A stretch of 15,523 bases of DNA from Sedimentisphaerales bacterium (GTDB lineage: Bacteria > Planctomycetota > Phycisphaerae > Sedimentisphaerales > SG8-4), in NCBI GenBank assembly GCA_016932895.1, contig JAFGCA010000695.1, positions 1 through 15,523 of the forward strand. The letters run 5' to 3'. How positions within the stretch are numbered: the first letter of the stretch is position 1; each line of letters begins with the position of its first letter. Of this stretch, positions 1-7,769 are shown piece after piece. The translations under genes were made by a program, and so were the position numbers. The notes beneath the pieces are model-generated. The model was not told where the DNA came from, did not search any database, and saw only the letters and a program-made list of their open reading frames with translations.

Positions 1-468
1 AGCATGATCGCCTGGGGCATGATCGTGGGCAGCCCGCTTCTCGGCGTGCTCTCGGAGAAGGTGCTCAAGAGCCGCAAGAAGACGTTCATTCTCGCCTCGA
101 CCGCGCTGACGCTGCTGCTGGCGTTTGTCGCGGCGTTTCCGGCCGGGCTGCCGCGCCCCGTTCTTTACCTGTGGTTCCTCCTGTTCTCGGTGTGCTCTTC
201 GGCGATTGTGATCATGGGCTTCACCGCGACCAAGGAGCTGTTTCCCGTCGAGATCGCCGGGACGTCGGTCGGGACCGTGAACCTGTTTCCCTTCCTCGGC
301 GGCGCGGTGTTCATGCCGCTGCTGGGCCGAATCCTGGATGCGTATCCGCGCACCGTCGCCGAGACCTACTCCGTCGGGGCCTACCGAACGGTCCTGGGGG
401 TCCTCTTGGTCGCCGCGATCCTGGCGCTGGCCTGCACGCTCGTGATGAAGGATACGTTTCGCCGGTAG
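1..468 (+). CDS. MFS transporter, C-terminal part (5' end outside window)
   Basis: The frame is open from the left edge, so only the last ~156 residues are visible and the true start lies upstream. The fragment is very hydrophobic, with about five likely membrane helices (for example TFILASTALTLLLAFVAAF, VLYLWFLLFSV and a final helix near VLGVLLVAAILALACTLVM). A basic cytoplasmic loop (SEKVLKSRKK) resembles the MFS loop between helices 8 and 9. The stretch KELFPVEIAGTSVGTVN followed by a Gly-rich helix (FLGGAVFMPLLGRILD) is typical of helices 10-11 of Major Facilitator Superfamily carriers that have Pro/Gly-rich 'EIAGTatGfvN' signatures. The substrate cannot be told from the fragment. The gene converges on the PEP-CTERM gene at 561-1454, with a shared hairpin between them. 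MFS membership is well supported; any finer call would be a guess. Confidence 0.85.
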   Translation, partial: SMIAWGMIVGSPLLGVLSEKVLKSRKKTFILASTALTLLLAFVAAFPAGLPRPVLYLWFLLFSVCSSAIVIMGFTATKELFPVEIAGTSVGTVNLFPFLGGAVFMPLLGRILDAYPRTVAETYSVGAYRTVLGVLLVAAILALACTLVMKDTFRR

Positions 469-495
469 GGGGTAGTGGCCGACGATGGGCGCGCG

Positions 496-525
496 TCCCG
501 CACTGCCGGTAAAAGCGGCGCGGGA
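496..525. terminator. Candidate bidirectional terminator hairpin between convergent genes
   Basis: TCCCGC (496-501), a 3-nt bulge, GCCG (505-508), a 7-nt loop containing AAAA, then CGGC (516-519) and GCGGGA (520-525) form a 10-bp stem. It lies 28 nt after the MFS stop and 36 nt after the convergent PEP-CTERM stop. There is no long T-run on either side, so intrinsic termination is plausible but not certain. Confidence 0.45.
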
Positions 526-560
526 TTCCTCCGTTTGCAGGCGGTTTGGATCGTGGGCCG

Positions 561-1454
561 CTACCGGTTTCCGGATCTGCGCAATTTGACCAGCGACGTC
601 ATCAGGCCCAGGCTGACCAGGATCATCGAGGCCGGCTCAGGAACCGGGCTCACGGCTGGTACATCGCTGAGGAAGACGCCCGATTCCGACGTCCAGGTCA
701 CACCGTCCGGCGTATCCAGCGACAGAAACTTTCCGGTACTGTAGAAATCGACGTCGGCCCAGGCATCTTCCGTGGTGTAGAGCTGTGACGGCACTGACAC
801 CACGCTCTTTAGAGAGGCCTGGAGCCGCACCGTAACCGTTCGGTCGTTTGCATATTCGCCCTTGGACAATAGCTTCGAAGTCAGAAGGAAATCGGTGTTG
901 ATGGATTCGTAGTACGGGTAGGCACCGTTGCTGTAAAGGGTGTTTCCACCGAGGCCTGACGAGAACAGGAAGTACCAGGTTTGATAGGCCGTGGGGTAGT
1001 AACTGGAATCAGCTCCGTAGGTGCCAATCGTCCCATCTAAGTGCCCGTCGAGAGAGACATACAGGTCGTCTGCATAATTCCCGGACGGGATGTAAAACGT
1101 TAGCGTATCGTAAAAATAGGCGAATGCCGTGCTTTTCGCTCCTCCTCCTACAGAGCTGAATTTGTCACCGTCCCCGTAGGCATAGGCACGGGTGCCGAGC
1201 GATCCGGTGGCCAGATTGGTGTAATACGCACCACTGGCCCAATCCCCGACGGTCCCCGTGACGCTCGCCGAGCCGGACAGTGATTCTTGCCCCGCGATGT
1301 TATACTCTTCGTTGTACGTTGTCGCGCCGGAGGCGCCCACACTCAGTTCGCCCCTGACTCTGAACTCGGCGTGGACGGCCGTGGGCAAAAGAGCCAGAGT
1401 GCACAACACCGCCAGGGCGTACATCAGATGTTGCGTCTTTGATGTTTGTTTCAT
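561..1454 (-). CDS. PEP-CTERM sorting domain protein, unknown beta-rich ectodomain
   Basis: A 297-residue exported surface protein. I chose the ATG at 1454 because AGGAGGA (complement of 1461-1467) lies 6 nt upstream; the open frame extends further 5' but without a ribosome site, and that extension overlaps the mapped promoter. A signal peptide is clear: MKQTSKTQHLMYALAVLC..., hydrophobic core, cleavage probably after AVHA (residue 29). The mature part is rich in Ser, Gly, Tyr and Thr with alternating beta-like segments and no motif I recognise. Residues 271-297 form a canonical PEP-CTERM tail: V-PEP-ASM, a hydrophobic segment (ILVSLGLMTSLV), then basic KLRRSGNR. By family knowledge, such tails are processed by an exosortase and the protein ends up on the cell surface or in exopolysaccharide. 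The tail is nearly the same as that of the neighbour at 1850-2512, but the ectodomains are unrelated. It has its own promoter at 1559-1605. Confidence 0.88.
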   Translation of the reverse strand: MKQTSKTQHLMYALAVLCTLALLPTAVHAEFRVRGELSVGASGATTYNEEYNIAGQESLSGSASVTGTVGDWASGAYYTNLATGSLGTRAYAYGDGDKFSSVGGGAKSTAFAYFYDTLTFYIPSGNYADDLYVSLDGHLDGTIGTYGADSSYYPTAYQTWYFLFSSGLGGNTLYSNGAYPYYESINTDFLLTSKLLSKGEYANDRTVTVRLQASLKSVVSVPSQLYTTEDAWADVDFYSTGKFLSLDTPDGVTWTSESGVFLSDVPAVSPVPEPASMILVSLGLMTSLVKLRRSGNR

Positions 1455-1558
1455 CTTGCGTCCTCCTCTTTTCCATTTCGATGTGTTGCCGTGTGCCAGC
1501 GCCCGAGCGGGCCCGGAGACAGGGGCCGGGGCACCGGCAATGTGATCGGTCAATTCTG

Positions 1559-1605
1559 ATTATGGCGGGCCGCAAGTCACACGAGAGTCACACGGCGCGT
1601 CAAAT
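1559..1605 (-). promoter_or_regulatory. Heptamer-box promoter P1 of PEP-CTERM gene 1
   Basis: Read on the minus strand: ATTTGAC-GCGCC-GTGTGAC-TCTC-GTGTGAC (1605 to 1576), 11 bp, then a -10-like CATAAT (1564 to 1559). The heptamers repeat on an 11-bp pitch. The same arrangement recurs at 2575-2621 and 8093-8139. A start of transcription near 1552 would leave a leader of about 98 nt, longer than at the other two sites; it contains a small GC-rich inverted repeat (1501-1512). Confidence 0.75.
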
Positions 1606-1654
1606 TCTGCTCAATTTGCATTCTTTTCTGGGACAACTGCAAAAAAAAGCCTGT

Positions 1655-1669
1655 GGCGGCGCGACATCG
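1655..1669 (-). repeat. Distal shared upstream block, copy 1
   Basis: On the plus strand GGCGGCGCGACATCG, about 50 bp beyond the heptamer box. Similar 15-mers lie at nearly the same distance from the other two boxes (2672-2686 and 8191-8205). An A-rich stretch separates block and box. It could be an additional activator site or residual homology from duplication of the promoter region. Confidence 0.45.
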
Positions 1670-1744
1670 TACTTCGACCGAGCCGACATCGTCCTCTTGG
1701 CGGTCTGGATCCTCCTCGCATTCAATTATGCGTTGTGTCTCCCA

Positions 1745-1813
1745 CAACGTTCTGCGCCGGCGCAGCCGGCCGACGAGGCTCGCTCCGATCGCGCCGAGCA
1801 GGACGGCGCCGGG
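1745..1813 (-). pseudogene. Remnant of a second-type sorting-signal C-terminus
   Basis: The minus strand just after the stop of the gene at 1850 encodes 23 residues that look like a surface-sorting tail: PGAVLLGAIGASLVG followed by RLRRRRTL. As I recall, planctomycete secreted proteins often end in a P-x-PGA-x-LLG...LVGxLRRRRTL tail of this kind. Here no start codon or exported protein precedes it, and the expected stop after Thr-Leu is replaced by TGG, so the frame reads on. I interpret it as the leftover 3' end of a deleted gene. It is short, so chance resemblance is possible. Confidence 0.4.
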
Positions 1814-1849
1814 CCGCCCGTGTTTGTGGCTTGTTTTGAGCGTTTGACG

Positions 1850-2512
1850 TTACCGGTTTCCCGATTTCCGCAATTTGACCAGCGACGTCATCAATCCGAT
1901 ACTGACCAAGACCATTGAGGCCGGCTCGGGAACCTCTCCTCCCGACGGGATATCTGACCCCGAGGTCTCGAACAGGAAGTTCGGCCCGATCCGATAGCCG
2001 CCGTGGGTTTCTGTGGGGAATGTGATGTCCGACCCAAATATGTCCACCTCGTATCTCACGTCGCCGATGGTTACCACCGGATCGATCGTGATAGTACTTA
2101 CGCTGGTAACGACCTCGTCATCAGATCCGGACCAATCGACATAGAACGCCACAACATAGGTCGGCCCGGCCGTCAGAAGGACATCTTCCACGTCATCGTA
2201 GCGAAAACCATCGCCATCGGGTTCGTTATTCCAGTTGACTGTCCCGGACGTCAGAAGCGCCTCGTCACTGACCTGCCAGAGCCCGATGTCATGACTGTCA
2301 AACCCATTGTCATCATCATAATCGTAGATCCCCAGGTGCGTGACGGTGATGTCCTGGGTCAGAGTGAATTCCCAGCCGAGCGTGCAACAATCTGCCACTC
2401 GTGCGCTCGAAACTCCTTCGAAATCGGCGATCGCCGGCGTCGGATCGGCCGAGACGGAGGCGGTCCATGCCAGCAGGACAAGGATGATTGGTGCCAAAAA
2501 CAACGTTTTCAT
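1850..2512 (-). CDS. PEP-CTERM sorting domain protein, DUF4082-like ectodomain
   Basis: A 220-residue exported protein. The start at 2512 is fixed by AGGAGG (complement of 2520-2525) 7 nt upstream and by the signal peptide MKTLFLAPIILVLLAWTASVSA, cleaved probably after residue 22. The ectodomain (about residues 30-185) carries the pattern WEFTLTQDITVTHLGIYD...SHDIGLW....LLTSGTV, which matches the beta-sandwich type seen in many PEP-CTERM and DUF4082-like proteins, where 'ITVTALGVFD...HxVGIW' recurs. It is acidic, with an Asp-rich loop (DYDDDNGFD) that could bind calcium; that is inference. Residues 194-220 are the sorting tail: VPEPASM, hydrophobic VLVSIGLMTSLV, basic KLRKSGNR. Promoter P2 lies 63 bp upstream. 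The relic at 7770-8028 is a paralogue. The function on the surface is unknown. Confidence 0.88.
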   Translation of the reverse strand: MKTLFLAPIILVLLAWTASVSADPTPAIADFEGVSSARVADCCTLGWEFTLTQDITVTHLGIYDYDDDNGFDSHDIGLWQVSDEALLTSGTVNWNNEPDGDGFRYDDVEDVLLTAGPTYVVAFYVDWSGSDDEVVTSVSTITIDPVVTIGDVRYEVDIFGSDITFPTETHGGYRIGPNFLFETSGSDIPSGGEVPEPASMVLVSIGLMTSLVKLRKSGNR

Positions 2513-2574
2513 AACGGTTCCTCCTTTGATCTGGATGAAAAACGAGCCTTGACGGCACAGTGCCAGTAAAAGCC

Positions 2575-2621
2575 AGTATGGCGAGGTTGTGGTCACACGA
2601 GAGTCACACGGCGCGTCAAAT
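2575..2621 (-). promoter_or_regulatory. Heptamer-box promoter P2 of PEP-CTERM gene 2
   Basis: On the minus strand: ATTTGAC-GCGCC-GTGTGAC-TCTC-GTGTGAC (2621 to 2592), 11 bp, then CATACT (2580 to 2575). The 30-bp box is identical to that of P1 (1576-1605), while the flanking bases differ. The predicted leader is ~56 nt and contains an 11-bp palindrome GGCACAGTGCC (2554-2564). Confidence 0.75.
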
Positions 2622-2671
2622 TTCGCTTGAGCGCCATTTTCTCACAAAAAAGCTGCAAAACATTGGTTCAC

Positions 2672-2686
2672 GGCGTACCGCCATCG
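2672..2686 (-). repeat. Distal shared upstream block, copy 2
   Basis: On the plus strand GGCGTACCGCCATCG, 51 bp beyond the heptamer box. It is the most diverged of the three copies; the shared core is GGCG-N3-CG-N-CATCG. Confidence 0.35.
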
Positions 2687-2737
2687 CGGAAATACACCGC
2701 AGGCGCCGCACAGAACATCCGCGAAGGGCGGAACGAT

Positions 2738-2795
2738 TGGCCCCGGCGCCTCGAACGGGAACTCCGTTCCGCTCCCGTCGAGGCGGCCGGGGCCA
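2738..2795 (-). terminator. Long stem-loop terminator after the autotransporter gene
   Basis: Arms 2738-2760 and 2773-2795 are complementary over 22 pairs with one single-base bulge on each side, around a 12-nt loop. The outer stem is TGGCCCCGG/CCGGGGCCA. It begins 29 nt past the stop at 2825, reading leftward. No T-run follows, but the stem is by far the strongest near this gene and probably ends its transcript or protects its 3' end. Confidence 0.6.
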
Positions 2796-2824
2796 TCGCC
2801 TGAAATCGGCTGCGGCCTCTTGCC

Positions 2825-5800
2825 TTACCACATATAGCGGAGTCCGGCGCTGAAGACATGCGCGACGGTGTCGCTGTTGAGCAGGGCGTCGTAATCGGCA
2901 AAGAGCACGGTATTCTTGTTGGCCTGGTATTTCAGGCCCGTACCGAGGACCGCACTGTCACGATTCAGCTTGGCGTCTTTGACGGAGAAACGATAGCCCG
3001 GGGCCGAAGCGAAACTCGCCGTAACACCGGAGGCGGCGTCGCCGAACTCGTGCAGCCATTTGGCGCGAAGCTGGGCCCAGAGACTCTGCTGGCCTTTCCG
3101 GCAGAGGTACTTGGAGGCCTTGGCGCCGAGAGAACTTTTGTACGATTCAAAGGTTTGCTTCTCGTAGCGAAGGGCGCTGTCGCCGCCTTTTTCCGTGTAG
3201 CCGTCCTGGCGTTGATAGCCAAATTCGAAACCGCCCAGGGGCTGAACGAGAATCTCTTTGAAATAGTAATTCCGGGCCGCCTCGACATAGGCCGAAACCT
3301 CGTAGCCGTCGAAATCGCCCTGGTTTTTCTCGCTGAGAAAATCAACGTACCGGTCGGTTTCGCTGTCAAGATCGGCATAGGCCACGACGCCTTCGATATA
3401 GCCGTCGGCGTCCGTGTAGCTGCCGTAGAGGCCGCCATAAAGCGAGTCGATCCGGCTGTTGTCGCGGCTGTTGCGGTATTCGATGTCGGTGTCGGCGTAG
3501 CCGAGCGTCACACCGGCCATGACGTTCTCGGTGAACTGGTAGTCGAGTCCGGCCGCCACTCCGCCGATTTCGTAATCGTACCCGTTGACGCCTCCTTCAC
3601 TGTCGCGGTCGCCGATCAGGCCGAAGCCCTTCGTCCAGGCGCCGTATTTGCTGTCCGCGTTGTATGAGCCGCCGTGGCCGGCCTCGCTGACGGGGGCATA
3701 GCCTGGCCGGCCGAACGCGCCGGCGCCGCCGTCGGCCATCGCAAGCATGGCACCGTTCGTGCCCAGGTTCGCCATGCGTGCGCTTTGCAGCCGGCCGGAG
3801 ACCGCCCCGGTGAAACCGGACACGCCCGCATCGACGATCGGAGCGATGGAGGGTCGGGTCTGGCCGCTCAACTGGTCGTAGGCGTGTCTGAGATTGTCAT
3901 CGCCAACGATTCCCTGAAGACCCGCCGGGATGCCGCCCAGGTCGCCGCCGCCGTCCGAGGCCTGCTGGATGGCATTGCCGCAGGCCCGTTGATTGTCCGT
4001 GTACAGAAGCGACAGGTCGTCAAACGGCAGGACGCTGTCAGCGGTGACAACCAGTGCCGCGGTGGAGCCGTCGTAGGCCATGCTGTGCTCGACGCCTGCT
4101 TCCCAGTCGACAAGCGCCGTATCGACGGTGGTGAACTCCCCGGTTATGGTCCCATCGGCTTCGATCAACGTGTACTGCTTCTCGGCTTCGATCGTCTCGC
4201 CGTTGGAGTTGACGGCCAGCGTTGAGCCGCTGTTGATGGTCACATTCCCGGTCACATCGAGCTTGTCGCAGTTGCCGGCGTTGTCGATCTCGGCCTCCAG
4301 CGTGCTGCCGTCCCGAAACTCCACATTGCCGTCAACGGTCAAGGTGCCGATGCTGTTGCCCGGCGCGATCGTGCCGTGGTTGCCGATCGTGCCGCTGCCG
4401 CCGTTGAGCGTAAGCGTACCGTCGCCTGAAAGCGTGCTCGTGGAACCGATCACGGCGTACGGGGCGATGACCTCGCCGCCATTGGAGATATTGAGCGTCC
4501 CGGCGCCCCGGGTAACAAGCTCGCTATCGGTGATGCCGCAGCCGACATGAAGAAGGTCAGACATGGTCCACGTTGAAGCGGCGCCGGTAACGGTAACGGT
4601 TCCGGTCGTGCCGATCTCGGTGGCAATGGAACCGGCCATGCTGCTCACGGCGCCGCCGTCCGCGACGGTCAGCGAAGCGCCGCCGTCTCGGCCCACATAG
4701 AGATAGCCTGAGTTGGCCCAGGTGGAACCGGACCCGGTGACGGTGGCGGTCGCTGTTCCAGTGGAACCGTTAAGACCGCCTAAATAGCCGATGGTATTGC
4801 TCACGGCGCCGCCGTTGGAGATCGTCAACGTACCGCCACCCTCTCTGCCCACATAGAGAGAACCGGAGTTGGTCCACGTCGAATCGGCGCCGTCGACGGT
4901 TGCGGTTCCATCAGAGTCCGCGGAATAACCGAGGTATCCGTCGGTATTGGTTACGCTGCCGCCGCCGGTGACATTCAGCACACCTGTGCCTTCTCTTCCG
5001 ACGTAAAGATAGCTGGAGTTGGTCCACGTCGAGCCGTCGCCGTCAACGGTTGCGGTACTGGCCGCACTGTTGCTGATACCGATCTGACCGTTGGTGCTGG
5101 TCACGCTGCCGCCATTGAGGATATTCAACGTGCCCGTGCCCGTGTAGCCCACACAAAGATAGTTGTTGTTGGTCCACGTCGAGCCGACGCCTTCAACGGT
5201 AACAACGCCGGTGCCGGTCGATTCATGGCCGATGAAGCCGTAGGTGTTGGTCACAGCGCTGCCGCCGGTGATTTCCAGCATACCCGTGCCGGATCCGCCG
5301 ACACGAAGAGAACCGGAGTTGGTCCAGCTCGAGCCCGTACCGTCTACGGTCACCGTGCCGTTGCCGGTGCTGCCGTAGCCGATGTAGCCATCATCATTGC
5401 TGACGGCGCCGCCGTTTTCGATAGTGAGCGTGCCGGTTCCGTCGTAGCCGACATATAGAGGGGTGGCGTTTGTCCAGGTTGAATTGGTGCCGGTAACGGT
5501 CGCGACACCGGTTGCGTCGCTGTCATAGCCAATGAAGCCGTTTGCGTTGCTGACGGCGCCGCCGTCTGCGATGGTCAGGGTGCCATTGCCGGCGTTTCCG
5601 ACATACAGAGAGTTGGCGCTCGTCCAGCTTGAGCCGGCGCCGGTGACGGTTGTCGTGCCGGTAGAGCCGCTTCGGTTACCGATATACGCAAAGGTATTGC
5701 TCACCGTGGCGCCGTTCTGGATCGTGAGCGTGCCGGTCCCGTCTCTGCCGACGGAAAGAGCGCCGGTGTTGGTCCATGTGCCGTTATCCACGGTTACCGT

Positions 5801-7534
5801 GCCGGTAGCGCCGCTCTCATAGCCGATGTGCCCCGAGGTATTGTTTACGGTGCCGCCGTTTTCGATGGCCAGCGTACCGGTTCCGCCCTCGCCGACGTAC
5901 AGATAGCTGTTGTTCGTCCACAGCCCATTGTCCACCGTAACACTGCCGATCGCGTCGTCGCCATTACCAATATATCCCTGTGTATTGCTAACCGCGCCGC
6001 CGTCGGCGATGGTCAGCGTGCCGTTGCCGTTGTCGGCGATCGTGAGGTAATCGGAGTTGGTCCAGGTCGAGCCGGCCCCGGTTACGGTAGCCGTGCCGGT
6101 GGTGTCGTCACTGTAGCCTATAAAGCCGGTTACATTGCTTACGGCGCCACCGCTTTCGATATTCAGCGTTCCCGTGCCGGATTCGCCGACAATAAGATCC
6201 CCCGTATTTGTCCATGTCGAGCCGGCGCCGGTAACGGTTGCCGTTCCGGTCGAGCCGCTCTCATCACCGATAGAGCCGTTTGTGTTGCTCACGGCGCCGC
6301 CGTTCTGGATGTTGAGCGTACCGTCACCGTAGAAACCGACGGAAAGGTAGCCCGAGTTGGTCCACTGCGAATCGGTGCCGTTTACCGTCACCGTGCCGGT
6401 GCCACCGCTGCTATGGCCGATGAAGCCGTTCGTGTTGCTTACAACACCGCCGTTTTGGATATTCAGCGTGCCGTCGCCTTGCGTGCCCACTTCAAGGTCG
6501 CCGCCGTTTGTCCAGGTCGAACCGGCGCCGTTGACCGTCACCGTGCCGGTGGCGCTGCTGCCATAGCCGATCCGGCCCCACAGGTCATTGGTCACCGTGC
6601 CGCCCTCGGCGATGGTCAGTGTGCCGCTGCCTTGTTCGCCGACGGCAAGATAGCCGCTGTTGGTCCAGCTTGAGCCGGCCCCGGTTACGGTAGCCGTCCC
6701 GGTCGAGCCGCTTGAAGCGCCGATGTAGCTCGTTAAAGCGCTCACGGTGCCGCCGTTCTGGATGGTCAGCGTGCCCGTACCGTCGTCGCCGATGTAGAGA
6801 TAGCTGCTGTTCGTCCATGTCCCGTTGTTGACGGTCACAGTGCCGGTTGCATCGCTATCATAGCCGATAGTGCCGACTGTATTGCTCACGGCGCCCCCGT
6901 CTGCGATGGTAAGCGTGCCGATGCCCTCGAAGCCGACAACGAGTTCACCGGTATTTGTCCATTGAGAACCACTGTCTGTAACCGTTGCCGAACCTGAGCC
7001 GGTGTAATTGCCAATGACGCTTGTTGCACTACTGACAACACCACCATTAGAAATGTTGAGCGTGCCATCACCGTAGTCGCCCACATAAAGCCAGTTATGG
7101 CCCGCCGTGTCCGTGATCCACTGTGAACCGGCTCCGTCTACGGTTACGGTTCCGATCCCTGTGCTGTTGGCACCCAGAGAAGCACCGCTGGCACTGGTTA
7201 CGAAACCTCCGCTCGTAATAGTCAGGTTGCCGGTGCCATAGTTGCCGACCATGAGATAGCTGTTTGTCCATGTCGAACCGGCGCCGTCAACAGTAACCGT
7301 GCCGGTAACACCGCTGTCACCAGAGAGATAACCGCCTATGGTACTATTCTGGCTTGTGACATCCGAACCGCCGTTGACGGTCATCGTGCCGTCGGCGTCC
7401 TTTCCGATGTAGCTGTTGGTTGAAGGAGTCCAGGTTGCCGGATCAGTCGGATCGACGTTGCCGGTTGTGGTGATGGCCGCTTGTGCGGAGGCGGCGAAGA
7501 CCAGAACCATTGTGACCGCGAAAATTTTCTTCAT
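2825..7534 (-). CDS. Autotransporter (type Va) with ~19 T5SS/PEP-CTERM-associated repeats and C-terminal barrel
   Basis: A 1569-residue self-exporting surface protein. The start at 7534 has AAGGA 8 nt upstream and a good signal peptide (MKKIFAVTMVLVFAASAQA, cleavage after residue 19). Residues ~76-1031 hold about 19 units of ~50 residues with the pattern GTVTVDGAGSTWTN-SGYLYVG-GTGTLTIxNGGAVSN-GxIGYxS. This matches my memory of the T5SS/PEP-CTERM-associated repeat family and predicts a long right-handed beta-helix. Three units (near 6830, 5935 and 5790) lack the Gly-Ala-Gly-Ser turn and read NNGTWTN or DNGxWTN. Next comes an APGNSIGTLTV segment, typical of the end of autotransporter passengers, then a helical linker (~1160-1290). 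Residues ~1293-1569 form the outer-membrane barrel, starting KYGAWTKGFG and ending with alternating aromatics and C-terminal Trp (LRYMW), the usual BAM signal. No PEP-CTERM tail is present. The role may be adhesion; that is inference. Confidence 0.93.
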   Translation of the reverse strand: MKKIFAVTMVLVFAASAQAAITTTGNVDPTDPATWTPSTNSYIGKDADGTMTVNGGSDVTSQNSTIGGYLSGDSGVTGTVTVDGAGSTWTNSYLMVGNYGTGNLTITSGGFVTSASGASLGANSTGIGTVTVDGAGSQWITDTAGHNWLYVGDYGDGTLNISNGGVVSSATSVIGNYTGSGSATVTDSGSQWTNTGELVVGFEGIGTLTIADGGAVSNTVGTIGYDSDATGTVTVNNGTWTNSSYLYIGDDGTGTLTIQNGGTVSALTSYIGASSGSTGTATVTGAGSSWTNSGYLAVGEQGSGTLTIAEGGTVTNDLWGRIGYGSSATGTVTVNGAGSTWTNGGDLEVGTQGDGTLNIQNGGVVSNTNGFIGHSSGGTGTVTVNGTDSQWTNSGYLSVGFYGDGTLNIQNGGAVSNTNGSIGDESGSTGTATVTGAGSTWTNTGDLIVGESGTGTLNIESGGAVSNVTGFIGYSDDTTGTATVTGAGSTWTNSDYLTIADNGNGTLTIADGGAVSNTQGYIGNGDDAIGSVTVDNGLWTNNSYLYVGEGGTGTLAIENGGTVNNTSGHIGYESGATGTVTVDNGTWTNTGALSVGRDGTGTLTIQNGATVSNTFAYIGNRSGSTGTTTVTGAGSSWTSANSLYVGNAGNGTLTIADGGAVSNANGFIGYDSDATGVATVTGTNSTWTNATPLYVGYDGTGTLTIENGGAVSNDDGYIGYGSTGNGTVTVDGTGSSWTNSGSLRVGGSGTGMLEITGGSAVTNTYGFIGHESTGTGVVTVEGVGSTWTNNNYLCVGYTGTGTLNILNGGSVTSTNGQIGISNSAASTATVDGDGSTWTNSSYLYVGREGTGVLNVTGGGSVTNTDGYLGYSADSDGTATVDGADSTWTNSGSLYVGREGGGTLTISNGGAVSNTIGYLGGLNGSTGTATATVTGSGSTWANSGYLYVGRDGGASLTVADGGAVSSMAGSIATEIGTTGTVTVTGAASTWTMSDLLHVGCGITDSELVTRGAGTLNISNGGEVIAPYAVIGSTSTLSGDGTLTLNGGSGTIGNHGTIAPGNSIGTLTVDGNVEFRDGSTLEAEIDNAGNCDKLDVTGNVTINSGSTLAVNSNGETIEAEKQYTLIEADGTITGEFTTVDTALVDWEAGVEHSMAYDGSTAALVVTADSVLPFDDLSLLYTDNQRACGNAIQQASDGGGDLGGIPAGLQGIVGDDNLRHAYDQLSGQTRPSIAPIVDAGVSGFTGAVSGRLQSARMANLGTNGAMLAMADGGAGAFGRPGYAPVSEAGHGGSYNADSKYGAWTKGFGLIGDRDSEGGVNGYDYEIGGVAAGLDYQFTENVMAGVTLGYADTDIEYRNSRDNSRIDSLYGGLYGSYTDADGYIEGVVAYADLDSETDRYVDFLSEKNQGDFDGYEVSAYVEAARNYYFKEILVQPLGGFEFGYQRQDGYTEKGGDSALRYEKQTFESYKSSLGAKASKYLCRKGQQSLWAQLRAKWLHEFGDAASGVTASFASAPGYRFSVKDAKLNRDSAVLGTGLKYQANKNTVLFADYDALLNSDTVAHVFSAGLRYMW
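4440..7309 (-). repeat. Coding tandem repeat array, ~150-bp unit, ~19 copies
   Basis: Each unit encodes one T5SS/PEP-CTERM-type repeat; most have a Trp-Thr-Asn (or close) core once per 150 bp. Units are diverged at the DNA level, so the array is old rather than freshly amplified. Three units are about 6 bp shorter because of the missing turn residues. The last unit contains an inserted segment (CGITDSELVTRGAG) between its two halves. Confidence 0.85.
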
Positions 7535-7613
7535 TGCTTTTTTCCTTTTCTCAGGGGATGAAGTGGTTTTAGCTGATACGCAACTCGCAGCAAGATAGGC
7601 AAAGAAGTCACTT

Positions 7614-7638
7614 ACCCCTGGGGTGTCCCCGTCGGGGT
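7614..7638. promoter_or_regulatory. Two adjacent palindromes in the autotransporter leader
   Basis: ACCCCTGGGGT (7614-7624) is followed two bases later by CCCCGTCGGGG (7627-7637). Both are perfect apart from the central base. The C-runs and G-runs of the two units can also pair with each other, giving alternative stems. They lie 80-104 bp upstream of the autotransporter start, in the presumed leader or promoter. They could be an operator or an attenuating structure. Confidence 0.4.
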
Positions 7639-7769
7639 GGTCAAACTCACGTGAATGGCTTTCATGCCTGCCATGCTATCAAGGCGCCGTTTGCATGTCA
7701 CGAACTATTTGGAAAATTCGGAGGGTGAACCAGAGCGTGGCTGGTTTTGGCGCGAAAGTCCTCGCCTGT

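Noticed and set aside
2858..3667. Long plus-strand open frames opposite the autotransporter (also 5828-6673 and others)
   Set aside because: They mirror the codon pattern and repeats of the minus-strand gene, whose signal peptide, repeats and barrel are unambiguous.
3746..3762. Sigma-54-like TGGCAC-N7-TGCC on the plus strand
   Set aside because: It lies inside the autotransporter coding region, antisense, with no gene to serve.
4440..7309. CRISPR-like array because of regular repeats
   Set aside because: The 150-bp periodicity is in-frame protein repeats with no constant repeat and unique-spacer pattern.
7690..7705. GTCACGA as a heptamer box for the autotransporter
   Set aside because: It is a partial match, single, and lacks the -10 hexamer at 11 bp.
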